A stretch of 64,000 bases of DNA from Eutreptiella sp. 'Long Island Sound 2002' (Eukaryota; Euglenozoa; Euglenophyceae; Eutreptiales; Eutreptiaceae), in NCBI GenBank assembly GCA_964036045.1, contig OZ038397.1, positions 25,631,342 to 25,695,341 of the forward strand. Reading direction: 5' to 3'. Numbering within the stretch: the first letter of the stretch is position 1; every line of letters starts with the position of its first letter. A model generated the notes under the pieces. That model was not told the DNA's origin. It did not search any database and saw nothing but the letters and a program-made list of their open reading frames with translations. The position numbers and the translations under genes were made by a program. Below are positions 52,401-60,319 of this stretch, one piece after another.

Positions 52401-52787
52401 TACAACTATTCCCAAGTGGTCTCGAAGGACATTGTTCACGAAGCGTTGGAACGTCGATGGCGCATTACAGAGGCCAAAGGGCATAACAACCCACTCGAAG
52501 GCGCCAAATTGTGTGTTGAAGGCGGTTTTCTCGATATCTTCGTCTTGAATTCGGATCTGGTGGAACCCACTAACAAGGTCAATCTTCGAGGATACGGTGG
52601 AACCCCCCAGTGTACTCAAGATGGATTGGATCGATGGCAAAGGATATCGATCTCGTACAGTTCGTGTATTCAACGCTCGGTAGTCGACGCACATACGCCA
52701 TTTACCATTCGCTTTTTTCATCAGTAGGCAACCCGCTCCGTATGGACTCGAGGATGGTCTGATGCGACCAGACCGATGCAACTTGTC
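49473..52787 (-). CDS. pol: G2 Pol: RT, RNase H, integrase, chromodomain
   Basis: About 1,100 residues after the TAG at 52788-52790, in the same frame as the protease ORF. RT: RIRPSSSPYGAG, CVDYRALN, SKIDLVSGFHQIRI, VMPFGLCNAPSTFQRF, VYIDDILVFS (YIDD). RNase H: LYTDASKDCVGATL, REQELLAIVLAL, HTDHESLRY, NPAADACSR. Integrase: HESEFYGHSGVLRTM and CDVCQAAK (HHCC); VSIDWVSGLPPT, IVSDRDKLF, RGNGLAERSNQ (D,D,E). C-terminus: RWWVLVPEYQHKG, then a chromodomain LYRCEWDDDTWSWESS. Stop TAA at 49473-49475. Full length, with no internal stop. Confidence 0.93.
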   Translation of the reverse strand, partial: DKLHRSGRIRPSSSPYGAGCLLMKKANGKWRMCVDYRALNTRTVRDRYPLPSIQSILSTLGGSTVSSKIDLVSGFHQIRIQDEDIEKTAFNTQFGAFEWVVMPFGLCNAPSTFQRFVNNVLRDHLGIVVWVYIDDILVFSKDADEHQRHLDLVHELLRKHQLFPCIDKSTFFQSRVPFCGYIIDQDGVHMDPEKIKVIRGWPPPTTVHEVRQFIGLCGFYQQFVEGFQAVAAPLTAMFKADFEWEWTAVHQASFDKLKQAMISATHLGAIDPQQPYHLYTDASKDCVGATLAQRCAHGKYKGHLRPIAFMSRKMQPAETRYPIREQELLAIVLALKQWFHLLRGPQQVHVHTDHESLRYLKTCPRPLTPRQARWSQFLEEYNLALWYVPGLENPAADACSRLTSRQLMDIENATRTRAFAIPLVEDWASAEGEPVDEFLHVLEDLFSHDEVWPQPYDHLYVSLRSGRSVEKELDADELAEPALQSDTEPAVEPENLEPLPSSATTAEPEDLRLDPAPSDEIMAENSHQPDMHLDEAGNEPDTSIDTDDLPDVSMDRPLRVTFGNELRYAPTMAELIRCRRHRDGTLQSVPLPKVGSNTPYPSSLKGTHRRVHRHYQCKDLTSTAVWAAAYREDPRTKHIYEVAIRSPAARHQLRDAKLSFDDGKFFHLSTMGKCVLVPRTLVTSIVAMYHESEFYGHSGVLRTMALIKGDYVCSHLRHYVKRYILSCDVCQAAKSRRVDTARVPRPLPVPDTKWHSVSIDWVSGLPPTTRSHDAIMTVVDRFSKRGMFIPCRKDMTADDLIYVFLREVIRLKGCPRQIVSDRDKLFESQAWKELAQRFKIEMHQTVANRPRGNGLAERSNQSILQRLRTHGIFSNNEWDVDLLFPEIQFNNLTSNSLRLSPFEIDEGRTPHFPLDFPPMTSHAHEPSTVNDYMQRAERTFDSVRAMLAEERRRQMHVVLQMDRHVRVPEVGERWWVLVPEYQHKGKLDDVWCGPYKILEVLNKGENVKLDIPAPFDGLRVFNRDSIKPYVHREGQPVWEFPMPPVKTGESPRLVKIVARRRVASKKRRTFLYRCEWDDDTWSWESSKALEEDPVYLEFLRLRPE

Positions 52788-54161
52788 CTATTGTCGTCGA
52801 AGTTCATCTAGTTGGCTCGGATCCATTTTGTAAGGGTGTACCCACGGTGGATTGTCTTCCGAATCGAGGCGTATTCGATGATCTCCTCCAGGTCGATGCG
52901 GAGGTAGGTCTCCATACTCCGCTTTCTCCCGGTCGTAAAGGTCCGCCCACTTGTGTAATCGATTCGGCAGTTTGCGTCGAACAGGGTCAAGCCCGTCATC
53001 GTTGCTATCACTGGCTTGCATCTTATACATTTGATCGACCGGCACTGCTGGTCGAGGCATGCAACACAGAAATACTTGATCTCCCGTGAGATCAGATCGA
53101 CGGATCTCTCTTTTGAGTTTCGGCAACGAAATGTACTCAATCTCCATATCGCTGCACTCCTCATCGGTGATACCATCTTCCGTTTCGGACTCATCGTACA
53201 TGTCAGTACCGCGCTGAACGTGTGTCGACGAGTGTAGGTCAGGGTGTTCGTTGGCATGTGGGGCAGGATTCCCAACCGGACTCGCTTTCGAGGAACTGGA
53301 TGAAAGTATCGAAAGAAGGTCCAGCTTCGAAGCTGCTTGAAACTGTAGCTGGGTGGAATGTCTTGATTCGCCAAAAGACAACCGGTACAAAATCGAACCA
53401 TGTTGGATGTCGGCGTATCGCTCCTTCCAGTTGACAGTTGGATTGTAGCTTCGAAGCCATGGTAGTCCAAGCACTACATCCGGCAAAATCTCCAAGACCT
53501 TGAAGTGATGACGAAATACAAGCTCTCCAACTCGAACATAAGCTCGCGTGTAGTACCGTACTTCGACTTGGACACCTCCTGCTGTCAAGACATGTCCAGG
53601 GTTTCTCAGTTTATAGAGGGGAAGTCGCGCCCTCTTTGCTGTTTGCATCGACATAAAGTCACTGGTCGCTCCACAGCTGACCAACAGTTCCACGCTGGAG
53701 TCAAAGGAGTCTTCACGACATGCGCAAATGCGCCCTCGAACCGTGAACGGAGACGCATGCTCAGGTTCCGTTCCTTCGACAGTGACACTTCCAAGTGTCG
53801 AATTCTTTTCGGGTTTATTGGTGCTGGTGGTGGTGTTCAGCCCTTCTTGAGGACGTCCGCCACCAGGTCTTCGGAATTGTTTTCTAGGCCGTCGTAGGCC
53901 TTTCTCTGCTCTTGGAGCGGGATCGAAACCGTCCCTTGCTTTCTCGACTTTGATCTCGTTTCGGTGTGTTCCACCGTGATTCCCGACGTTCTTGTCCTCG
54001 GGATGGCGGTCGACCTTTTGGACAGTCACGGGCCAAGTGTCCTTGTTGGCCACAATTGTAGCAACGTCTGCTTTCTCGACCATCTTGGCGTCCGCCATGT
54101 TGACGTCCGAACCGTTCGCCAATGTAGGCATGTAACTCCTCTCGAAGCTTGGCAATTGCAT
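52788..54161 (-). CDS. G2 protease region, ends at in-frame TAG before RT
   Basis: 457 codons. Retropepsin-like region near residues 150-240: SVELLVSCGATSDFMSMQTA (about 53,640-53,700) followed by VLEILPDVVLGLPWLRSYNP. The expected D-S/T/C-G is S-C-G here (Ser162-Cys163-Gly164): the catalytic Asp is missing. A spacer with PHANEHPDLHSSTH and acidic clusters leads to YKMDPSQLDELRRQ, then TAG 52788-52790 and the RT frame. A Leu or Gln would fit at that codon, so a nonsense mutation is likely, with readthrough as an alternative. Confidence 0.75.
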   Translation of the reverse strand: MQLPSFERSYMPTLANGSDVNMADAKMVEKADVATIVANKDTWPVTVQKVDRHPEDKNVGNHGGTHRNEIKVEKARDGFDPAPRAEKGLRRPRKQFRRPGGGRPQEGLNTTTSTNKPEKNSTLGSVTVEGTEPEHASPFTVRGRICACREDSFDSSVELLVSCGATSDFMSMQTAKRARLPLYKLRNPGHVLTAGGVQVEVRYYTRAYVRVGELVFRHHFKVLEILPDVVLGLPWLRSYNPTVNWKERYADIQHGSILYRLSFGESRHSTQLQFQAASKLDLLSILSSSSSKASPVGNPAPHANEHPDLHSSTHVQRGTDMYDESETEDGITDEECSDMEIEYISLPKLKREIRRSDLTGDQVFLCCMPRPAVPVDQMYKMQASDSNDDGLDPVRRKLPNRLHKWADLYDREKAEYGDLPPHRPGGDHRIRLDSEDNPPWVHPYKMDPSQLDELRRQ

Positions 54162-54288
54162 CGAGATTCATCGGCTCTGCCACGGTCGAAGCCGTGGGCG
54201 CCACAGCTGGGGTCGGCATCGGGGTGACGTGTGGCGTTAGCATATGGTTCGATGGAAACGTGGAAGTCGAAGTAGGTGGGACCATCAT
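53884..54288 (-). CDS. G2 nucleocapsid ORF with zinc knuckle
   Basis: 134 residues. ATG (54286-54288) overlaps the Gag stop as ATGA. CYNCGQQGHLARDCP (about 54,030-54,075) is a textbook CX2CX4HX4C Gag knuckle, followed by an Arg/Ser-rich basic tail. It lies in a different frame from both Gag and the protease ORF, which it overlaps (53884-54161). Either two compensating indels, or a -1 shift or reinitiation followed by a +1 shift, links the three. Confidence 0.8.
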   Translation of the reverse strand: MMVPPTSTSTFPSNHMLTPHVTPMPTPAVAPTASTVAEPMNLDAIAKLREELHAYIGERFGRQHGGRQDGRESRRCYNCGQQGHLARDCPKGRPPSRGQERRESRWNTPKRDQSRESKGRFRSRSKSRERPTTA

Positions 54289-55550
54289 AGGCAGGGGTCT
54301 CCAACTGCAGGACCCGGGGTGTGATCTGATGTCGTTCTCGATGCGTTCTGTACTTCTTCCAGTTGATACCCAGCCGCAATGTAGGCTTCCGCGATGGTCT
54401 CTACCAAGGTATCGAATCCAAATGGATTATTAGAACGCCATCTCAAACGGACTTCAACGATGTACTGCCGACGCACAGCGTCATTCGACAACCCTTCAAC
54501 GAATCGAGAGCTGACGAGGAAACCCATCTGGAGTTCACTCGTGTTGACCTTCGACTTGATAACGCATGTACGAAATTCTCGAACGTAATCTGCATGTCGG
54601 GGAAACTCGCTCTCTTTCAAGCTCAACATTCTCGACAAATACACTGGCTCATGGGATATGCAGTCGAAACGCTGGCCTAACACACGCATGAGCTCGAACC
54701 AGTCATCTTGTACAACTTTCGTCAGGCTATGGTAGTACTCTGCGGCATCACCATCCAGGAGGAACGACATCGTTGCTGCCTGATCGACGGGTGAGGTGAT
54801 GTCCGACAAAGTGAAGGCTCGTAGTAAATCTTCTTTCCATGTTCGAATTTCTCCACATCCAGGTTTACCCGTGAACCTCTTGACCAGTTTGTTCAGGCGC
54901 TCGACGCGGCGTCCCAAAATCTCCTGCGAGGGAGCACGTTGAACTACGAACTGGGGTAGTGGTTCGAAGGTAGGCCGCTGTGGGAGTGGTTGTTGTGGAG
55001 GGTGATGTTGGTTCCAATTCGAAGAAGACGGTGGTTGCGGAAACTGTTGTTGTTGTGGTTGCGGAAACTGAATGTTGTTCGGAGGTGGTGGACTCGAAGT
55101 TCGTACAAATTCGTTGAGAAGAGCGTAACATTGCGTCAACTCATGTTCCACGCGTCGAAGTTCATTTGCAGCAGCTTGAGTTGCATTCTCCGTCGAGGAC
55201 TGCAAGGTATCGATGCGCTGGCCAGTTGCTGCTGTAGTACTTGCTGCTGTTGCCTGCAATACATCGATGCGTTGTTCCGTTGCTGCTGTAGCACTTGCTG
55301 CTGTTGCCTGCAATACATCGATGCGTTGTTCCAATTCGATAACTTTGGCTTGAGTATCTGCAAGCTTCTGCGAACAGCTGTGAAGATCACGAGAGAGACA
55401 TGGAAACCACTCGCTTTCTCGACTAGCGATGCGCTCTGCGATGAACTTCTCTAACGAGGTCGAAAATTCGTGATGCAAGGGTGAATCACTTCGAAACAAA
55501 CTGTCTCTGATGAAATGTAGCATAGCTGCGTCGTCGAAGGGCCGCTCCAT
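54285..55550 (-). CDS. gag: G2 Gag capsid
   Basis: 421 residues from ATG 55550, 95 nt after the 5' LTR. Predicted coiled coil with near-perfect repeats (ATEQRIDVLQATAASATA-like, residues about 75-125), a Gln/Pro-rich linker (PQPQQQQFPQPPSSSNW), then a Retrotrans_gag-like domain (RRVERLNKLVKRFTGKPG, LDGDAAEYYHSLTKVVQDDW, LKESEFPRHADYVREF). Ends TGA at 54285-54287. Confidence 0.85.
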   Translation of the reverse strand: MERPFDDAAMLHFIRDSLFRSDSPLHHEFSTSLEKFIAERIASRESEWFPCLSRDLHSCSQKLADTQAKVIELEQRIDVLQATAASATAATEQRIDVLQATAASTTAATGQRIDTLQSSTENATQAAANELRRVEHELTQCYALLNEFVRTSSPPPPNNIQFPQPQQQQFPQPPSSSNWNQHHPPQQPLPQRPTFEPLPQFVVQRAPSQEILGRRVERLNKLVKRFTGKPGCGEIRTWKEDLLRAFTLSDITSPVDQAATMSFLLDGDAAEYYHSLTKVVQDDWFELMRVLGQRFDCISHEPVYLSRMLSLKESEFPRHADYVREFRTCVIKSKVNTSELQMGFLVSSRFVEGLSNDAVRRQYIVEVRLRWRSNNPFGFDTLVETIAEAYIAAGYQLEEVQNASRTTSDHTPGPAVGDPCL

Positions 55551-55630
55551 TGTAGATCGAAGTCCAAATCAAGTTGACGGCGTTGCGGCGTCGAAGATTG
55601 ATCTTGAAGATTGATCCTCCCCGCCACCTA

Positions 55631-55641
55631 GCTGGCTACCA
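55631..55641 (-). promoter_or_regulatory. G2 primer-binding site
   Basis: TGGTAGCCAGC on the sense strand, three bases after the LTR. Its first seven bases match the complement of initiator-Met tRNA 3' ends. Confidence 0.5.
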
Positions 55642-55644
55642 CTT

Positions 55645-55930
55645 GTTGTGGTTTGTTTCTTGGGAACTCGACTGCACTCCTGTGCCTCTTTGTTTCTCAA
55701 AATCCGAAATCCAAAATCCCAATCGACAAACCTCGCAGGATCTTTAGACGGGGCACCAATAATAACACAATCTCGAAGACATAAACCCTGTTCAAAGATC
55801 GAAGTATCTTACAGCGCTCATTCAGAGTTGGCATTCGATGCTTCTTTATTATTCACAGACTGTCAGCGTCATTGCGACTGCGACTTGCGATTTGCGCGCT
55901 GCTGCGCTGCTGCTGTTCGAAGCCATAACA
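55645..55930 (-). repeat. G2 5' LTR
   Basis: 286 bp, flanked on its outer side by CCCGT. Confidence 0.9.
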
Positions 55931-55935
55931 CCCGT

Positions 55936-56320
55936 GCTCGCCAACCATGCCGGACCCATTTGACTCACCACTCTATTATCCCTTTATACACATACTCTTA
56001 GTCCAGGATAATGAGTAGGCGTTCCGCCCCCCTTCTGTGCAGCGATGCATGCATGACTCCTCTCAGCTTTGCCCGGCTGACGCTCTAGCACTCTGTTGTT
56101 GGCACCGGTGTCGAAGAATTTCTGCCCACCCCATCCCCAACCCAAACCCCGTACCCTGCCTGCCACCCCCCGCCCACTTGCTTCGCCGATCCATCTGTGT
56201 GCGTTATGGACTACCCTTCCCCCTCCAAAACCCCTACTCGTTTCAATACTTTGTCCCTGTACTTCCCCCATTTCTGTTTCCTCGTCAACGCTGAGGAGGA
56301 CTGCGATTTCCTAGGAAAAA
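55936..56320. other. Short intergenic stretch, nothing recognised
   Basis: C-rich region (56,140-56,290) without ORF or repeat that I can support. Confidence 0.4.
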
Positions 56321-57020
56321 AGTAAGAAAAAGTGCTTTTCCAATGCTTTAGGGTATACTTTAGCTGTATTAGAGGTGCTCTAAGCACTCATGCATTTTTG
56401 TCTTAGTATTGGCCCAACCAAAATGGGTGAAAACACATTTTGACCTATGGAACCGAACACTAAATCAGGATGTGGTGTGGACCCCTTTATCCCCAAGCTA
56501 TAGGCACTAAAACATCTTTTCCTGGGTTGCTGAAGCACTGATATACTGAGGGCAGAGCCTATGAATTTATCTATGTTTTCTCATGAATTCTTAGCTACCC
56601 TAGTGGTATGCACCCTAGAGGGCTGGGGCACCTCTTTTTGAGAGATCCTGGGTTCAATACCCAGTCAGCCTAGCTAAGTAGGAATATCCCATGTGACATG
56701 GCAGTGACCTCAGCGCCACAAGCTATGCCACCTCAGCACCTATGGGACCGAAAAACAAAGAGTGCACATCTCAAGATGGCACTGTGGATGAGAGTGAGCC
56801 CTTGAGGCAGTTTTACAATCAGTTTTTCTCAAGCATGTAAAATATTTCATCCTGAGTGGCAATGTAGGCTAATTGCTGTGGTCTATTGTTGATAGTTGTC
56901 TTTATCTAACTCTTTGTGACTGCAGCCCTTCATGCTTTGATCCTGCTTATCTTCTACCTGCTTATCTCTGGCTTGGGTTATCCTGGATTGGTTGTATTTC
57001 AACAATAAAACATTTTTCTC
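56321..57020 (+). repeat. LTR-like segment related to the G1 LTR (possible solo LTR)
   Basis: Starts AGTAAGAAAAAGT, the same 13 bases that open the G1 LTR, and is of similar length, AT content and late CTGCAGCCCTTC motif. Otherwise diverged. It points plus, opposite to G3, so it is not simply the 3' LTR of G3. The right edge is uncertain; it may end near ...AAAACATTTTTCTCATC. Confidence 0.45.
56591..56677 (+). ncRNA. tRNA-like module inside the LTR-like segment
   Basis: Outer 7-bp pairing TTAGCTA/TAGCTAA, A-box-like TAGTGGTATGCA, and a perfect T-arm CTGGG-TTCAATA-CCCAG containing a B-box. 87 nt in all, with six extra bases between T-arm and acceptor, so not a standard tRNA. Resembles 32693-32766. 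Confidence 0.45.
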
Positions 57021-60000
57021 ATCAAAAACAAGCAGCAGGAACCGTACACCAGCAGCAAGCAGCAGAAGAGGCACAACAAAAACACAGTGTTGAAATCACT
57101 ATAAAACTTTCTGGTAGCTTTAGTCTTGGACGCAAGCGTTTCAGCGAGCCTCAACAACTCCCGTAGGTTGTTCTGGGACAAGTAGTCTACCAGAACTGAC
57201 CTTAGGCGTCCCTCAGGAAGGACAAAGGCAGCGAAAGGCTCCCAGGTGGCCTGTTCAACTCCAAACCCTTCCCAGAGGGTGAGGAAGCGCCAGCCCTGGC
57301 GGTAGCGGTGCCTGATGATAGTCTTCTCCAGGTAGAAGCCCTCCTTAGCCATCTCCTCGGCGTTCATGTCGGGGAGTTCCCCTTCAACCTCCATGCAGCT
57401 GGCAGCGCCGTGTAGGTCCAGAGCGGCGATTTCCTCGTCGTTCAACTCCCACTCCTCCCCACATAGGTCCTCGGGGTCGTAGTAGCGCTTCAGCTGTTTG
57501 AGCAGCGCACACCAGGGTCCTGCCTAGTCGGGGAGAACACCTCACCGTGATGCGGTGTCAATCCACAGATAGAATCTTGTTGGGGCCGAAGTAGGGGTCA
57601 TCGCCGAGAGAGCGTGGCCAGGCGGGTAGCCGACTGTGGTGCACCAACAGCCATTCCCCTTCTTGTTAGGAGGCGGTCAGCCGGTGCTTGTTTTTCTTGT
57701 TCCACTGTCGCTCCATTACTCTTTGGAACATAGCCTTGGCCTTGTCCACCTTCTCTTGTTGCTCCTTGACCCATTTCCCCACCGTGGAGTAGGAATCCTC
57801 AGGATAGGGAGCGTGTAGGAACCACACCGGGCGTCCCATGAATAGCTCGTGGGGCAAGTAGCCGGTAGCTGAAATCTCTTGTGAGTTGATCATCAGGGAT
57901 ATGACGGCGAGGAGTCTCACCCAGTCTATGATGCGCTCACTCTTGCACCATATCCTCACGTTCTCCTTGAGAACACGTATCTGTTGCTCACATAGGGGGT
58001 TACTGGTATGAGTATAGGGAATCCCCGTTGACACCTGGACATTGAGGGACCTCAGGACTCTCTTGTACCAGCCAATGTCGGAGCGTACTCGTACATCCTC
58101 ATCGGAGTTGATCTCCTTGGGTGCCCCATAGACACAGAATCACTCTTCCAGGAGTATCTTGATGGTCTCCTCGCCGGTGATGTATTTAGTGCATGGGAAC
58201 ACCTTGGTAAACCTGGTCAGCCCACAGGTTACCACTGGGGCAGAATCATAGCCCCCAAACTTAGGCATCTCCGTGTAGTCCACATAGAGTACACTGTTGG
58301 CACAGTGTGGGATAGGGAGGGTCCAGTAGAGACCCCTGTCCCTGATATCCCCTGGTGTGCAGGATCTACACGGGCACTTGTCCACGATAGGCTGGAGGGT
58401 TCGCTGCAGTTGGTCATCACTCCACGTAGTGTGGAACCACTGCTTGAATAGCCTCAGGGTACGGTCTGCACCAACATGCCGACTGGACTTATGGGTCCAC
58501 TTGAGAAGCGCTGGGACTCTGTCACTAGGTACCACTATTCGGTCCTCGTGCCAGAGGTAGCTCTTGTCCCTCTTCCACTGTTCTTGGTTGCCCAGGAGGG
58601 GTTCCAGGCGTTCCTCCAGGCGCTTATAGATATCACCGAACTCCTTCAGGTACTCAATTTGTTGGAGTCCATCTAGGGGTCGGATCATCATCATGTTGAG
58701 GTCCAGGCGTACATCCATACGGCTGAACGCCTCCTTGGCTAGAGCTTCAGACCTGGCACCAATCAGGTCGTCGAAGTTGTTGCGGCTAATGTAGTCCGCA
58801 CACTCGTTCTTGACCCCCTGGATGTGGTGCACAGTCAGCCGCACTTGGCTGAGGTAGGTCCACCAGCGTCGTACCTTTGCCTTCTCAGGTAGGGGAACCT
58901 TCTGGAAAGTGCAAACCGGTTCTTGGTCGCATAGCCAGACCACAGGGTTACTCCCCAACAGTCGTGCCTGAGAGGATAGCACCAGCATACCCGCGAGCAG
59001 TTCTTGCTCATAGGTCGAGCAGTTACCCCGGGCATGGTTCCATTTCCAGTTCCAATGGCCCAGGGGTACCAGGACCCATTTGTCGTCCGGGTAGCTGTGC
59101 TTGAGGGTACCATCTCGGTTTAGCCCATCTGTCCCCCATTGGGAAATGGCCGAGTTGAACTCCTCCTTCTCTAGTGCCTGCCACTGGAACAGCGTTCCCC
59201 CAGCGCCCACATTGCTGGCGTCAGTCACCAGAATAGTCTCCCCTTGTGCTCTAGGCACGCCCAAGCACTGAGCGTTGGCTATCTTGTCCTTGAGTTCCTC
59301 GAACGCTTGTTGCTCTTGAGGGCCCCAGTGCCATGTAGTGCTCTTTTTGATCAACTCCGTCAGGATGGCGCTGGTGTAGGTGAAGCTTTTGATATGGCGA
59401 CGGTAGAAGTTTCAGGCCCCTATGAAATTACATACATCATGGAGTCCTTTCTTGTGGTCTTCCTGTCGTACCTTCGCATCCGTCGGGGATCGGGCCTTTG
59501 AGGCCGCCTGGGTCCACCACCCATAGCGAACATCAAACCCCAGGTACTGCATAGTCTCCTGCATGAACTCCCACTTCTCCAGCTTGAGTCGTGTGTGGTT
59601 CTCTTGGCAGGCCGCAAAGAACTCACCCAAGAGGATTAGGTGATCCTCCTGGGTATTGGTCCCGAGGCATACATCATCGATCTGCACCTCCATCTGGGCA
59701 CCACGGGATACGAGCTCTTGCACCTTAGGTCGCCGCCGTAAGATGGACAGGATCTTGTTCATCAACTCTTGGAATAGAGCGGGTGCATTGGCCACGCCAC
59801 AGGGCATGACCTTCCACTTGAACACCCTCCCCTGAGGGGTGATGAAGGCAAGTAGCTCCTGGGCGTTGGGCGTCAGGTCCACCTGCTAAATTATCCGCTT
59901 CTCTTGTCCATCTTGGTCTTGTAGCGACAGGAGGCTATCTTCTCAAGGTTAGACTCCATATTAGGAATGGACCCTGACTGGTTCAACGTCTTCTTGTTCA

Positions 60001-60319
60001 GCTCTCCATAGTCCACAACCAGCTGTTTGGCTGTAGACCCAGTCTTAGCCACCAGGAAAGAGGGGCTGCAGTGTTTGGGGTAGTCCCCGTCCTTGTACTC
60101 CAGAACCGGACCAGCGTCGATACACACTTGTATCTGACGTTCTATCTCATCAGCCTGCTCTTTAGGAGCGGGAGAGGGTCTCCTCCGGATCTTATAGCCC
60201 ACGGACTCGGGCTTTAGCTTGAGGTCCATGTGTACCAGCTTGTCACAGGACGCTGGGGGCGGTAGCTCACCAAACACCTCCAGATAGGTCCTTATAAGCT
60301 TCTGTACTCGTGGGTCCAA
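57020..60319 (-). pseudogene. pol: G3, decayed gypsy Pol fragment related to G1
   Basis: Minus-strand homologue of G1 Pol from just upstream of RT (LDPRVQKLI near 60,310) to the chromodomain (YLEKTIIRHRYRQGWRFLTL near 57,300; end near 57,090). RT has QIDD near 59,673-59,684, matching the HIDD of G1 in lacking Tyr. RNase H LVTDASNVGAGG and integrase SVLYVDYTEMP, NSDEDVRVRSD and NPLCEQQ are recognisable. Damage: an indel with TAA near 59,890; TGA 59412-59414 (Cys in G1); TGA 58140-58142 (Trp in G1); TAA 57666-57668; TGA 57558-57560 (Gly in G1); a frame change near 57,505. gag and both own LTRs are missing. Confidence 0.88.

Larger units (their letters stand above)
45843..55930 (-). mobile_element. 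G2, chromodomain Ty3/gypsy element with extra ORFs
   Basis: LTRs of 286 bp at 45843-46128 and 55645-55930 (about three differences) with 5-bp duplications CCCGT (45838-45842 and 55931-55935). On the minus strand the LTR starts TGTTATGG. Order: PBS, gag, nucleocapsid ORF, protease, RT-RNase H-integrase-chromodomain, two extra ORFs, a repeat-bearing 3' UTR, PPT. The element as a whole is strikingly enriched in TCGA. It belongs to a different lineage from G1: canonical YIDD and no DIRS-like domain. Confidence 0.93.

Noticed and set aside
57505-57535. A TAG apparently conserved between G1 and G3 ahead of the chromodomain
   Set aside because: In G3 the TAG is out of the coding frame; the aligned in-frame codon is GAG, so the G1 stop is likely a point mutation.
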